A stretch of 39,253 nt of DNA from Bacteroidaceae bacterium (GTDB taxonomy: Bacteria; Bacteroidota; Bacteroidia; Bacteroidales; Barnesiellaceae_A), in contig JAFZFQ010000014.1 in the NCBI GenBank assembly GCA_017555825.1, positions 1 to 39,253 on the forward strand. Reading direction: 5' to 3'. Positions 1-8,715 of this stretch are shown here, piece after piece. Position numbers and translations under genes: made by a program. Positions within the stretch are counted from its first letter, which is position 1; the number at the start of each line of letters is the position of its first letter. Below the pieces are notes generated by a model. The model was not told the DNA's origin. It did no database searches and worked only from the letters and a program-made list of their open reading frames with translations.

Positions 1-60
1 GCTTGATTGATGACACAGTCGCCCTTGTTGTATAGTTTTTTCAAAGTCTATATTGTACTA
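1..60. other. Short segment downstream of greA, no gene seen
   Basis: These bases lie after the greA stop codon and run to the window edge. I see no gene start, no promoter match and no hairpin with a T-tract here. The next gene downstream of greA lies outside the window. Confidence 0.5.
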
Positions 61-531
61 TCAGATAGCAATTTCTACTACTTCAAACTTCATTTTACCG
101 GCGGGAGCTTGTACCTCTACAACATCGCCAACGTGGTGACCAAGCAAGGCCTTGGCAATGGGTGTGGCAATCGAGATTTTTCCTGCGCGGAGGTCGGCTT
201 CGGTTTCCGACACGATTGTGTATTCCATTGTAGCACCATTGGCCATATTTTTGATTTTTACGCGGTTGAGAAGCTGAATCTCCTCGGTGTTGAGACGGCT
301 GTCGTCGATGATGCGAGCGTTGGCAATAGTATCTTTGAGTTGGGCTATGCGCATTTCGAGCAAGCCTTGTGCCTCTTTGGCTGCATCATACTCGGCGTTC
401 TCCGAGAGGTCGCCTTTGTCGCGAGCCTCGGCGATGGCTGCTACCACGCGAGGACGCTCTACGCTTTCCATGTGTGTGAGTTCTTCTTTGAGTTTTTTCA
501 AACCCTCTTCAGTCATATAGTTGTATGCCAT
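61..531 (-). CDS. greA: Transcription elongation factor GreA
   Basis: GreA binds the secondary channel of RNA polymerase and stimulates cleavage of backtracked transcripts, so stalled elongation complexes can restart. The 156-residue protein has the normal GreA length. The N-terminal coiled coil (residues about 1-75) carries the acidic tip motif GDLSENAEYDAA around residues 40-51, whose Asp and Glu coordinate the catalytic metal. The C-terminal part (about 80-156) is the FKBP-like domain, with the typical segment ISIATPIAKALLGHHVGD. The start MAYNYMTEEGLKKLKEEL matches the usual GreA N-terminus. A promoter and a terminator-like hairpin lie in the 200 nt upstream, so the leader may be attenuated. 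No neighbour in the window appears to share its transcript. Confidence 0.97.
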   Translation of the reverse strand: MAYNYMTEEGLKKLKEELTHMESVERPRVVAAIAEARDKGDLSENAEYDAAKEAQGLLEMRIAQLKDTIANARIIDDSRLNTEEIQLLNRVKIKNMANGATMEYTIVSETEADLRAGKISIATPIAKALLGHHVGDVVEVQAPAGKMKFEVVEIAI

Positions 532-612
532 AATATAGGTATATATAATTTCTATAGGTTAATAATTATTGTATCTATAAAATTGTGTGTAAATGCCTTA
601 CACAAGGCACAA

Positions 613-646
613 TAAAAAAGAAACCCCGCCGATGTGACCGGGTCTC
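613..646 (-). terminator. Intrinsic terminator-like hairpin in the greA leader
   Basis: On the minus strand GAGACCC pairs with GGGTTTC (7 bp with one G-U pair, 13-nt loop), followed at once by a run of T. It lies downstream of the thioredoxin-fold gene and could end that transcript. It also lies downstream of the predicted greA promoter (664-694), so it is inside the greA leader and could act as an attenuator. Confidence 0.75.
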
Positions 647-663
647 CTCTTATTATTACGTGG

Positions 664-694
664 CAAAGGTATGGGTTTATTTTGGGTTTTGCAA
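664..694 (-). promoter_or_regulatory. Bacteroidetes-type promoter for greA
   Basis: Minus strand: TTG, 20-nt spacer, then TACCTTTG. This fits the Bacteroidetes -33/-7 consensus. Transcription should begin near 660, giving a greA leader of about 130 nt that includes the hairpin at 613-646. Confidence 0.75.
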
Positions 695-733
695 GTAAAA
701 CGTGAGATTTTTACTTTTTTGTAACATACCCGT

Positions 734-1861
734 TTAGCCCAATATTTGTGCCAATTTTTTCTTCAAGTCGGCTACGCTTTCGGGTCGAATGAGTTGTGTT
801 CCGTTGTTGGTTATCACAAAACAAGAGGGTAGCGATTGTATGTCGTAGAGTGTGATGAGTGTCGATTGTACATTGTCGGTTTCGTGCACACACACCCAAG
901 GTAGATTGTCGGCTACGGTCTGCCAACGGTTGAGTTCGGTATCGAACGATACTTGATATATCTGCAATCCGCGTTTGCTATATTGCTCATAGATGTTGTT
1001 GAGCTCTATGTTGTAGGCAGGAGAGTAATCGAGCGCATAGGCGGTAAAGTCGAGCAGTACCACGCGATTTTGAGCTACGATGTCCGAGAGTTTTTGTTCA
1101 TTACCGGTCAAGTCATATAGCGTTATGTCTATGTAGCTTACCTCCGAAGCCTCTATTTCAACAGCCTCTTTTTGTGCCTCGCGACGGGCTGCCATGCCTT
1201 GTAGAGCCAATGTGCGCAATACCTCGGTGCGGGGTGCCTCGGGGGCATACATTTCGTGGGCAGTTGCAGCGGCGGCAATAATGCGATTGTCGGCATAGTC
1301 GTAGGTGTCGAAGATGGGCAATCCGTTGACACGTTGCATGAGGATGTAGTATGTCACGGCAGAAGCGGGTGCTTGCAATACCAACTCGCTCATGCGACTC
1401 TTGTAGGCGGCAATGCTGTCGAGTGCGGCGGCACGGTTGCCTTCGCCACTCATGGCTTGGTTTACGATGTTTTTCAAGCGACCTCCGCCTAAGGCTACTT
1501 CGCGCATAGCTACACACTCTTCGCTACCGGCCACGGTGTAGTTGGTGGCAAAGGCTTGCAACTGGCTATTGCATGTGATGTGCGATGCAGAGTCTACAAC
1601 GAGGTTGATGCTTTGGTTGCCCAAGCGCAAACGATAGAATTGAGCATGCTCGGGCACGGCGTGAGTAAATTTATAGTTGCCCTTGGCATCGAGCTGTATC
1701 GAGTCTACCACAACGGGCGTTGTTCCGGTAATATTCTCCAAGTAGAGGGTGGTGCTATCGGCATTGGCAATAGTACCGTCGATGGTAAACTGTGTTGCTT
1801 GGTTACAAGCTGTTATCAAGGTTGCAATGGCCACTGCAGCCACATAAAGTATTCTTTTCAT
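734..1861 (-). CDS. DUF4369/thioredoxin-fold lipoprotein lacking the CxxC motif
   Basis: Predicted lipoprotein of 375 residues. The signal peptide MKRILYVAAVAIATLITAC ends in a lipobox with Cys19. Residues about 25-100 look like the DUF4369 beta-domain common in Bacteroidetes TlpA/AhpC-type proteins. Residues about 250-375 look like a thioredoxin fold, with VVLLDFTAY at the position of the active-site strand and a cis-Pro-like LPSCFVI near 344-350. The canonical WCxxC is absent: the segment after DFT reads AYALDYSPAY, so no disulphide redox activity is expected. An in-frame ATG 33 nt further upstream exists, but the start at 1861 places the signal peptide at the N-terminus and fits the promoter at 1892-1922. 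The function is unknown; a role in envelope stress or metabolite binding would be a guess. Confidence 0.85.
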   Translation of the reverse strand: MKRILYVAAVAIATLITACNQATQFTIDGTIANADSTTLYLENITGTTPVVVDSIQLDAKGNYKFTHAVPEHAQFYRLRLGNQSINLVVDSASHITCNSQLQAFATNYTVAGSEECVAMREVALGGGRLKNIVNQAMSGEGNRAAALDSIAAYKSRMSELVLQAPASAVTYYILMQRVNGLPIFDTYDYADNRIIAAAATAHEMYAPEAPRTEVLRTLALQGMAARREAQKEAVEIEASEVSYIDITLYDLTGNEQKLSDIVAQNRVVLLDFTAYALDYSPAYNIELNNIYEQYSKRGLQIYQVSFDTELNRWQTVADNLPWVCVHETDNVQSTLITLYDIQSLPSCFVITNNGTQLIRPESVADLKKKLAQILG

Positions 1862-1891
1862 ATCTGTTTTTGAGTCAAAATTTTGGTAGTG

Positions 1892-1922
1892 CAAACCTAC
1901 GCAAAAAAAATGGAATACCCAA
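1892..1922 (-). promoter_or_regulatory. Bacteroidetes-type promoter for the DUF4369 lipoprotein gene
   Basis: Minus strand: TTG, 20-nt spacer, TAGGTTTG. The expected start of transcription is near 1888, about 27 nt before the ATG at 1861. The match supports the shorter gene start. Confidence 0.75.
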
Positions 1923-2057
1923 CATTGCCTATCGATTGGATGTGATTTTCTATTGCTTCTATCTGTTTTTATAGGTACATGTCGAGTGCGAAAATGTTTT
2001 TTACACTTTTCATGAACTTTTTACAACAGCGCAGTGTTGTAGAAATAAAAAAAGACT

Positions 2058-2513
2058 ATGAAAAGACCAATATTGACTTTCGTGGCACTTCTTATGATGT
2101 GCATAGGTTACTTGGCGTGCAACAAGCACGATGTAATCTACTTTACCGACTTGCCCACTGCGGCACAGAACTTTTTGCAAAAGTACTTTCCCGACAATCT
2201 TGTGGCGTCGGCCGAGCGACATAGTGATGAGCCTCTCTTTGAGGTGACGCTCGACAATGGTTATGAGATAGACTTCTATAGCGATGGTAGCTGGCAGAAG
2301 ATTGATAGCAAGGCTGCCATATTGCCGGCCGATCTGATACAAGGTGTGTTGCCCGAGAATATACGAAGCTATCTTGCAGAGAATTATCCGCTGGCCGAGG
2401 TGAGTGCCATTGAGCGCTCGTCGGTGGGATATGTTGTCAAGTTGGCAACTACTCCTACAACAGAGTTGTACTTCGATCCCGATGGCAATATTGCTGTATA
2501 TTGGGATGAATAG
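2058..2513 (+). CDS. PepSY-like (DUF2874) lipoprotein
   Basis: Small exported protein of 151 residues. The N-terminus MKRPILTFVALLMMCIGYLACNK is a lipoprotein signal with a YLAC lipobox. The rest contains two repeats of the PepSY-like fold: residues about 30-85 (LPTAAQNFLQKYFPDN...VTLDNGYEIDFYSDGSWQKID) and about 90-150 (LPENIRSYLAENYPLAEV...TTELYFDPDGNI). This pattern is typical of the Bacteroidetes PF11396-type family, whose members sit in the periplasm or on the membrane and have no known enzymatic activity. The gene stands alone on the plus strand between two leftward genes. A small inverted repeat (ACAACA/TGTTGT, 2022-2041) precedes it. I found no clear promoter match. Confidence 0.85.
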   Translation: MKRPILTFVALLMMCIGYLACNKHDVIYFTDLPTAAQNFLQKYFPDNLVASAERHSDEPLFEVTLDNGYEIDFYSDGSWQKIDSKAAILPADLIQGVLPENIRSYLAENYPLAEVSAIERSSVGYVVKLATTPTTELYFDPDGNIAVYWDE

Positions 2514-2520
2514 ATATGAC

Positions 2521-2557
2521 ACAGCCCCTGAAGGTTTCTCTTCAAGGGCTGTTGTTG
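2521..2557. terminator. Hairpin terminator between two convergent genes
   Basis: Thirteen bases at 2521-2533 pair with 2540-2552 with one mismatch and a 6-nt loop. The stem contains ACAGCCC and GGGCTGT. It lies between the ends of the PepSY-like gene and folA and could serve both. The T-tract is weak on either side. Confidence 0.75.
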
Positions 2558-2570
2558 TATAAAGGGGGTG

Positions 2571-3056
2571 TTACTTGCGTTGGTAGGTTACGAAAGAGTA
2601 AGCATAGGGGTGACGCTCGTCGGCCTCATGCTCCTCGCGTTCTATCTCTTCCCACTCCTCATAGTTTACTGTAGGGAAGAAGGTGTCGGCATCGGCAAAC
2701 TCGTGGTGTATATGTGTGATGTATAGGCGGTCGGCGCGATCGAGTGTTTGCGCATAGAGCGTTCCACCACCTATTACAAAGAGCTCCTTGTCGGCACTGT
2801 CGGCCAATACTTCGTCTATCGTGTGCACGACAACGGTGTTCTCCCATGAGGCCTCGGCCTGGCGTGTCACTACCACGTTGGTACGACCGGGCAATGCACC
2901 TTTGGGTAATGACTCAAATGTGCGACGACCCATGACGATGGTGTGACCCAATGTGATGGCTTTAAATCGTTTCAAGTCGTTGGGCAAGTAGCACAACAGG
3001 TCTTGTTGCTTGCCTATGGCGCCGTTGGCTGCAACGGCTACTATGAGCGAAATCAT
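2571..3056 (-). CDS. folA: Dihydrofolate reductase
   Basis: Reduces dihydrofolate to tetrahydrofolate with NADPH, restoring the cofactor that thymidylate synthase uses up. The 161-residue length is normal. MISLIVAVAANGAIGK is the standard N-terminus. Asp27 in LPNDLKRFK is the catalytic acid at the E. coli position. GHTIVMGRRTFESLP and LFVIGGGTLYAQTL are the NADPH-binding segments. The start lies 15 nt after the thyA stop, so thyA and folA are very probably one transcript. The pairing makes metabolic sense because ThyA produces dihydrofolate. Confidence 0.97.
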   Translation of the reverse strand: MISLIVAVAANGAIGKQQDLLCYLPNDLKRFKAITLGHTIVMGRRTFESLPKGALPGRTNVVVTRQAEASWENTVVVHTIDEVLADSADKELFVIGGGTLYAQTLDRADRLYITHIHHEFADADTFFPTVNYEEWEEIEREEHEADERHPYAYSFVTYQRK

Positions 3057-3071
3057 ATCTTTATACAGGGT

Positions 3072-3866
3072 TTATACCGCAACGACACCGGCAATGTGGG
3101 GGTGCGGGTCGTAGTCGGTGAGTTGAAAATCGGTGTATTTAAAATCGAAGATAGAGCTTACCTCGGGGTTGATAATCATGCGTGGTAATGAGCGAGGCTC
3201 GCGCGAAAGTTGTAGACGCACTTGTTCGAGGTGGTTGGTGTAGATGTGTGCATCGCCGAGTGTGTGTACAAAATCGCCGGCTTTGAGGCCTGTTACTTGC
3301 GCCATCATCTGCAACAGAAGTGCATACGATGCAATGTTGAAGGGCACGCCCAAGAAGATGTCGGCACTGCGTTGGTAGAGCTGCAAGCTCAAGCGACCAT
3401 CGGCCACGTAGAATTGGAAGAAGGCGTGACAAGGTGGCAACTTCATCGTAGGAAGGTCGGCCACGTTCCAGGCGTTGACGATGATGCGACGCGAGTCGGG
3501 GTTGTTCTTGATAGTATCTACAACTTCTTGTATCTGGTCTATATGTCCGCCATTGTAGTCGGGCCATGAGCGCCATTGGTAGCCATAGATGTGTCCCAAG
3601 TCGCCATTTTCATCGGCCCACTCGTTCCATATACGCACACCATTGTCTTGCAAGTATTTCACATTGGTATCGCCAGCCAAGAACCACAACAACTCATGTA
3701 TGATAGACTTCAAGTGAAGTTTCTTGGTTGTGAGCAAGGGAAATCCCTCCTCAAGATTAAAACGCATTTGATAGCCAAAGGTGCTTATAGTGCCCGTTCC
3801 GGTGCGGTCTTCCTTGCGGGTACCGTGGTCGAGAACGTGTTGCAAGAGGTCGAGATACTGTTTCAT
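3072..3866 (-). CDS. thyA: Thymidylate synthase (ThyA type)
   Basis: Converts dUMP to dTMP using methylene-tetrahydrofolate. With the start at 3866 the protein begins [26 protein letters not shown] and has 264 residues, the same length as E. coli ThyA, and it aligns along its whole length. Catalytic Cys146 lies in [12 protein letters not shown]. The dUMP-binding arginines are in QRSADIFLG and DSRRIIV. The C-terminus ends in HIAGVVAV, close to the family pattern. A longer in-frame start (63 nt upstream) would add 21 unrelated residues and is rejected. The partner folA follows 15 nt downstream. Confidence 0.97.
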   Translation of the reverse strand: MKQYLDLLQHVLDHGTRKEDRTGTGTISTFGYQMRFNLEEGFPLLTTKKLHLKSIIHELLWFLAGDTNVKYLQDNGVRIWNEWADENGDLGHIYGYQWRSWPDYNGGHIDQIQEVVDTIKNNPDSRRIIVNAWNVADLPTMKLPPCHAFFQFYVADGRLSLQLYQRSADIFLGVPFNIASYALLLQMMAQVTGLKAGDFVHTLGDAHIYTNHLEQVRLQLSREPRSLPRMIINPEVSSIFDFKYTDFQLTDYDPHPHIAGVVAV

Positions 3867-3886
3867 GAGGTGAGTGTTTTGATGTA

Positions 3887-3894
3887 CAAATGTA
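3887..3894 (-). promoter_or_regulatory. Possible -7 element for thyA-folA
   Basis: Minus strand TACATTTG matches the Bacteroidetes -7 box, about 20 nt upstream of the thyA start. No TTG lies at the expected -33 distance, so this is a weaker call. Confidence 0.4.
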
Positions 3895-3935
3895 GTGAAT
3901 AAATTCGACACACTACAGTTGCGATACAATGTTTT

Positions 3936-4364
3936 TTAGCCTATCGCTTGTTGCGCTATGAGTGCTGTGTAGTCGCTCCAAGTGGCATCGGCTGTTGCTC
4001 CTATGCGTATGGGGAGATTGCCCAGGCGGCGCAAGAGGGGCTCGACGGTGGCCGAAAAATCCTCTACCGTGGTAGCATAGAATATATACAATACCTGACG
4101 TGCTCCGGTGTGAATAGCCGATAGCACGGCTGTAGAGCTACGCTCCAGCGCATCGGTCATGATGTTCATCACACCATCTATTACATCGGTTTCGGTATCG
4201 GTGGGCATGCCTTTATCGTCGCCTTTGAGTTGCCATTGCACCTCTATGCGCATACCGTAAAGCCCCGACAGACGTGGGGCGTCGAGGTGCATGCGTCCAC
4301 GCACCACTACCAAGCCTTTATCGCTATCGTAGGTCGTAGCAAACCATTCATTAGACAAGTGCAT
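3936..4364 (-). CDS. DUF695-like protein
   Basis: A 142-residue soluble protein without a signal peptide. It begins LSNEWFATTYDSDKGLVVVRGRMHLDAPRLSGLYGMRIEVQWQLKGDDKGMPTDTETDVID, which resembles DUF695, a family of short proteins of unknown function. The conserved features I rely on are the WF/VVVRGR start, the GMPTDTE turn and the LYIFYATTVEDF strand. It starts 5 nt after the lipoprotein gene stop and lies 69 nt before thyA, so it is probably cotranscribed with the lipoprotein. Nothing here indicates an enzymatic activity. Confidence 0.7.
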   Translation of the reverse strand: MHLSNEWFATTYDSDKGLVVVRGRMHLDAPRLSGLYGMRIEVQWQLKGDDKGMPTDTETDVIDGVMNIMTDALERSSTAVLSAIHTGARQVLYIFYATTVEDFSATVEPLLRRLGNLPIRIGATADATWSDYTALIAQQAIG

Positions 4365-4369
4365 ATAGA

Positions 4370-5809
4370 TTATTCCTCCTTTTCTTCTTCCAGGGCCTCA
4401 TAGTAGGGCGATGTTTGTGTGTATTGGTAAGCGCCCACGTCGATGCGTTCGAGACGACTTGCACCATACATGTCGCAGGCTGTAGAGTCGCAAGCATAGG
4501 CTGTAGCACCCCATCCGATAGCCCCCGACTCGGGCGAGCCAAGGCGGTAGTCATAGAGGTAGTTCTCGCGCTCGATGAGCCAAAACATCGGCTCACCACC
4601 CCACATTGTGTGCACAAAGTTGGCATCATCGCTACCTTCTACACCGGCAAGCATGCAGCTATTCAGGTATACATTGCTACCCGTAAAGTCTCCTACCGAT
4701 AGCGGTGAGGCGTTACCTGCGATGAGGCAATTGTTGAGGTTGAGCTCTACATTCCACTCGATGAGTTCTTCGCACGAAGGGGTATGTATGATGGCGCCCT
4801 TTATCATGTCGTAGAAGTAGTAATTGACAATGGTGCAATGTGTAACATCGACTATGCCTTTGTGTATAGCGAGTACCGAATATCCGGCATCCGACAGCTC
4901 GCTGTTGGTGATGCGCACGCGGTTGCAAGCTATATCTACAAGATTTGCCGTAGAGTTGTGTATAATGCTGTTGTGTATAGTGAGTGTTGTGCGCGACAGG
5001 TCGGTAGAGTCGCACATGATACCCCATGTAGTGCCACGCACCATGGTATGTGTCAAGCGGTTGTCGAAACTGCCCTCATGGAAGCGTATGCCACCCCATT
5101 GCCCTGCTAAGTTGTCGTAGGGTAGATTATCGAACATGCGGTCGAGGCGGTCGCCACGCAGGGTAACACGTGCATCGGGTGTGCCCTCGGCTATGAGTTG
5201 TCCGTATACTTCGAGTGCAGCTCCATTGTGAAAGTAGAGTGTGGCACCGGGCTCAATGGTGAGTCGTGCAGTGGGTGCTACTACAAGTGAGTCATACACA
5301 ATAAAGGGTTTCTCGGCAGTGAGCAATGTGTCGCTGTTTATGGTCACTCCGCGCAATCGCTTGGCATCTTGTGTACGAGCCAGAAGTTTGACATGCTGTG
5401 TCACGCCATTGGTAATAAATACCAGCGAGTCGCGCAAGTCTACCAATCCATTCTCTCCGGTTTCGGTTACGTTGGCCATTATAAACACAAAAAGGCTGTC
5501 GTTGCCACGTATCTCGGTATCGGTAAATGAAGTGCCCGACAAGCCGTCTACATTGACAATAAATCCCGACGCACCACCTTTGCCCAATTTTATAGAGCCT
5601 ATGCGTAACGACTTGTTGCTAAGATTGTACACCTTGAGCGTGCGGGTTGATGTGCCCTCGTTGGTAAAGATGGTGTCGAGGTTGACGGTGTCGGTCGAGA
5701 ATGTCAATACGTCGCCGGGTGATGTTGTGAAGCTATCGTCGATACATGCCGAGAGCATGCCCGATAGGCACAACAATAGTATAAATATGGGGTAAATAGC
5801 TCTTTTCAT
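4370..5809 (-). CDS. Lipoprotein with a parallel beta-helix domain
   Basis: Predicted lipoprotein of 479 residues. The signal peptide MKRAIYPIFILLLCLSGMLSAC has an LSAC lipobox with Cys22. Residues about 35-165 are beta-rich and include TDTVNLDTIFTNEGTSTRTLKVYNLSNKSLRIGSIKLG, an Ig-like pattern often seen before beta-helices in Bacteroidetes. Residues about 180-450 contain repeated short strands (ATLYFHNGAALEVYGQLIAEG, ITNSELSDAGYSVLAIHKGIVDVTHC, LNLNNCLIAGNA), as expected for a right-handed parallel beta-helix. Such folds often bind or cleave polysaccharides, but I see no catalytic site and do not assign an activity. The acidic tail ends EALEEEKEE. Confidence 0.75.
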   Translation of the reverse strand: MKRAIYPIFILLLCLSGMLSACIDDSFTTSPGDVLTFSTDTVNLDTIFTNEGTSTRTLKVYNLSNKSLRIGSIKLGKGGASGFIVNVDGLSGTSFTDTEIRGNDSLFVFIMANVTETGENGLVDLRDSLVFITNGVTQHVKLLARTQDAKRLRGVTINSDTLLTAEKPFIVYDSLVVAPTARLTIEPGATLYFHNGAALEVYGQLIAEGTPDARVTLRGDRLDRMFDNLPYDNLAGQWGGIRFHEGSFDNRLTHTMVRGTTWGIMCDSTDLSRTTLTIHNSIIHNSTANLVDIACNRVRITNSELSDAGYSVLAIHKGIVDVTHCTIVNYYFYDMIKGAIIHTPSCEELIEWNVELNLNNCLIAGNASPLSVGDFTGSNVYLNSCMLAGVEGSDDANFVHTMWGGEPMFWLIERENYLYDYRLGSPESGAIGWGATAYACDSTACDMYGASRLERIDVGAYQYTQTSPYYEALEEEKEE

Positions 5810-5938
5810 ACATTATATAAACGCACGCGAGGTGGTTTTATTGTATCTCATCTATTCGCAACACTGCATCTCTGTAGAGTTTTAGTATCTTTAAGTCTAT
5901 TTACACTCTGAAGCGATAGGAAGTTGGCTCGTTTTTAC

Positions 5939-5946
5939 TACATTTG
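5939..5946 (+). promoter_or_regulatory. Possible -7 element for lpxB
   Basis: TACATTTG on the plus strand, 24 nt before the lpxB start codon. A TTG exists upstream, but the 12-nt spacing is too short, so support is limited to the -7 box. Confidence 0.4.
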
Positions 5947-5970
5947 CAATAGATAAATACACACAACGAG

Positions 5971-7107
5971 ATGAAGTATTATTTGATAGCAGGTGAAGCA
6001 TCGGGCGACCTACACGCCTCGCATTTGATGGCGGCAATTTTGCGCGAAGACGAGCATGCCGAGTTTCGTTTCTATGGTGGTGATATGATGACCGCTGTAG
6101 GAGGTACTTGTGTGCAACATTATCGCGAGATGGCCTACATGGGTTTTACCGAGGTGATAGCTCACTTGCGACCTATACTCAATAACATGAAGAATTGCAA
6201 GCGCGACATCATGCAATGGTGTCCCGATGTGCTCATTCTCATAGATTATCCGAGCTTCAATCTCAAGATAGCCAAGTATGTCAAGCAGCAGTTGGGCATA
6301 CCGGTGTTTTACTATATCTCGCCTAAGTTGTGGGCATGGAAGGAGTACCGCATCAAAGACATACGCCGATATGTCGATAAGGTATATTCTATATTACCCT
6401 TTGAGGTAGATTTTTATCAACGTCACAACTATCACATCGATTATGTGGGCAACCCCACTGTTGACGAGCTGGCCATACGACCCTATGCCAATGAGTCTTT
6501 TGCCGACTTTATCGAGGCACAACACTTGCCCGACAAGCCCATTATAGCCCTGTTGGCCGGTAGTCGTAAGGCCGAGATACGTCGCAACCTGCCACGTATG
6601 ATAGAGGCTGCCCAAGGGTTTTCCAACTATCAATTGGTTATAGCCGGAGCACCGGGTATTACGCCCGAGGAGTATGCTCCCTACCTAAATGATGGTCGTG
6701 TAAGCGTTGTTTTTGGTGCTACTTACCGACTCTTGGCGCAGAGCTCGGCCTCGGTTGTAACGTCGGGCACTGCAACACTCGAAGCAGCCCTGCTACATGT
6801 GCCCCAAGTGGTGTGCTACGCCATGCCGGGTGGACGATTGGCCTATAATTTCTTTAAGAGAATTCTCAAGGTAAAATATGTCTCGTTGGTCAATCTCATT
6901 GCCGACAGCAAGGTTGTTACTGAACTATTGGTACACCACTGTACAGCCGAGCGCATAGGCGACGAGCTCAACTATTTGTTGCACGATCGCGAAGTACACA
7001 AGCGCGTGATGGAGGGATATGACGAGGTGGCTCGCCGACTGGGCAAGCCGGGTGCGCCTCGGCGTGCAGCGCAAAGTATCGTAGCACAATTGCGTGCGAA
7101 AAAATAA
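5971..7107 (+). CDS. lpxB: Lipid-A-disaccharide synthase
   Basis: Joins UDP-2,3-diacylglucosamine and lipid X into the lipid A disaccharide at the inner face of the cytoplasmic membrane. The 378-residue GT19 protein has the usual length. Key motifs: MKYYLIAGEASGDLHASHLM at the N-terminus, VGNPTVDEL near 165-173, LLAGSRKAEIRRNLPRMIEA near 192-210, and SSASVVTSGTATLEAALLHVPQVVCY near 260-285. The gene diverges from the beta-helix lipoprotein gene and converges with the T9SS cargo gene, leaving only 12 nt after its stop, so any terminator must lie inside the neighbour. No other raetz-pathway gene is in the window. Confidence 0.96.
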   Translation: MKYYLIAGEASGDLHASHLMAAILREDEHAEFRFYGGDMMTAVGGTCVQHYREMAYMGFTEVIAHLRPILNNMKNCKRDIMQWCPDVLILIDYPSFNLKIAKYVKQQLGIPVFYYISPKLWAWKEYRIKDIRRYVDKVYSILPFEVDFYQRHNYHIDYVGNPTVDELAIRPYANESFADFIEAQHLPDKPIIALLAGSRKAEIRRNLPRMIEAAQGFSNYQLVIAGAPGITPEEYAPYLNDGRVSVVFGATYRLLAQSSASVVTSGTATLEAALLHVPQVVCYAMPGGRLAYNFFKRILKVKYVSLVNLIADSKVVTELLVHHCTAERIGDELNYLLHDREVHKRVMEGYDEVARRLGKPGAPRRAAQSIVAQLRAKK

Positions 7108-7119
7108 AATTCTACGGGA

Positions 7120-8664
7120 TTATTGCACAACAATTTTGTGTGCCTCACTACCTATTTGCACGAGATAGATACCTGATGCTATGTTGTATTGGGTGGTGTT
7201 GTGTGACGTAAATGTGTCTACCTCGACGCCAAGTAGATTATAGATGTGCACAGTGGTAGGATGAGTTGTTGCAACCTCGATATAGCCACGTCCGCCTGTT
7301 ACACGATTGTCGGTAATTGTTGTTGTCACAGAGTTGGGGTCGTACTCGTTAATTGCAATATTGCGCAGTAGGATAGCATAGCTATCGGCCTTGCTATTGG
7401 CTCTGAAGGCCATGTAGTATATACCTGGCACATGCGCCTCAAACGGTACTACTATCACGGTATCGTTGATGAAAGTAAAATCGCTGAGTCTTTTGACAAC
7501 TACCGACATCTCCTCGGGGCGAGGTACAAAACCAATCATCACACTCATTGACTCGGGGTAGCTGCTGAGGCCGGCACAACAGCTATATTCTACTTGGTAG
7601 CGTATAGAGCCATCGAGGTAGAGGGGTGGTGTAAACAGCCAGTCGTCGGCGTCGTTTGTGGCGCTCGAAAGATAACGCATGCAGCCACCAAAGCGATCGG
7701 TGTAGTGATGCCATGTTATGCCGTCTCTGTTATGGTCGTCGATAGTACAATAACCTATGCCATCGACAAAGTTGTGTCGGTAGGGGAAGGGTGCTATGCC
7801 TGCAACAATATCCTTCTGCGATGCGCTACTTGCGCCATTTTCGTTTGCTGCCACGATGTTATAGGTATAGCTGTCTATAGTATCTACCGTGTCGCTATAT
7901 GCTATATACTCACCGGGTGTGGGTTGCACGATGGTATGTATCAACTCGTCGTTGCGATATATCTGCAACTTGTCGAGCCGGGTGAGAAGTGTACCGTCTA
8001 TATTATGCGTAGGAGCTATACACGTTACATTTACAATGTGAGGCGTACGCTCGTTGCTTGTGAGGGTAAGGTTTTCTATATTGCCGGGTATGTGTCCCTC
8101 GCCACACTCATATAAAGCCAGGCTGTCGAGGTACAGCATGTGGCGATTGGCCGGGCTGGTGGCGTGTATGTATAACCTGTAATTATCGTCGGCTTCTACT
8201 GTAAATCGTACTTGGTAGGGCGTGCTGGTCTTGCCATCGACTTGTTGTGATGACAGCAAAGCATGGTTTTGCGACATATTACTCGGTGTTATGCCCACCG
8301 AAAACTCCTCGGTATACATCTCGCTGCCGGCGTGCAGGTATAATAGAGCCTCATAGTTCATACCCGCTTGCAACTGTATGGAGTGTAGATAGATATAGTC
8401 GTTGGCATTGTGAATTTTGCTGTAGCGATAGCGCAAGCTATATGTGTCGGGCTCGGTCTCAAATAGCTCCCATGTGTAGCCATCGGCATTGGCATCGTCG
8501 ACCACAGTGCCCGTGAGTTGCTGTTTGCTCCATTGTGTAATGCTGTAAAGAGGAGATACGCTATCGGCCATACCCGGTACGATACACATCATGAGCATGA
8601 TAATAATCATGCTATAACGCTTTGATATATTGTTGACAAACAGGCGGGTATAAATATTTATCAT
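7120..8664 (-). CDS. Type IX secretion system cargo with adhesin-like domains
   Basis: Secreted protein of 514 residues. The N-terminus has a Lys-Arg pair followed by the hydrophobic stretch MIIIMLMMCIVPGMADS, a plausible Sec signal, which is why I keep the upstream Met with its 18-residue n-region. Residues about 35-190 and 290-445 resemble choice-of-anchor/cleaved-adhesin beta-sandwiches (DDWLFTPPLYLDGSIRYQVEYSC). Residues about 195-285 look like a fibronectin type III domain. The last 65 residues (TTVHIYNLLGVEVDTF...YNIASGIYLVQIGSEAHKIVVQ) match the type A T9SS sorting domain, which directs export across the outer membrane and is normally cleaved. No peptidase or glycosidase site is visible. 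The gene lies 51 nt after the Stealth gene. Confidence 0.85.
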   Translation of the reverse strand: MINIYTRLFVNNISKRYSMIIIMLMMCIVPGMADSVSPLYSITQWSKQQLTGTVVDDANADGYTWELFETEPDTYSLRYRYSKIHNANDYIYLHSIQLQAGMNYEALLYLHAGSEMYTEEFSVGITPSNMSQNHALLSSQQVDGKTSTPYQVRFTVEADDNYRLYIHATSPANRHMLYLDSLALYECGEGHIPGNIENLTLTSNERTPHIVNVTCIAPTHNIDGTLLTRLDKLQIYRNDELIHTIVQPTPGEYIAYSDTVDTIDSYTYNIVAANENGASSASQKDIVAGIAPFPYRHNFVDGIGYCTIDDHNRDGITWHHYTDRFGGCMRYLSSATNDADDWLFTPPLYLDGSIRYQVEYSCCAGLSSYPESMSVMIGFVPRPEEMSVVVKRLSDFTFINDTVIVVPFEAHVPGIYYMAFRANSKADSYAILLRNIAINEYDPNSVTTTITDNRVTGGRGYIEVATTHPTTVHIYNLLGVEVDTFTSHNTTQYNIASGIYLVQIGSEAHKIVVQ

Positions 8665-8715
8665 ATTGAAGGGGGGCGAGGGCAGGGCTCTTTAGCTGTC
8701 GGCAAAGTTGTTGTT

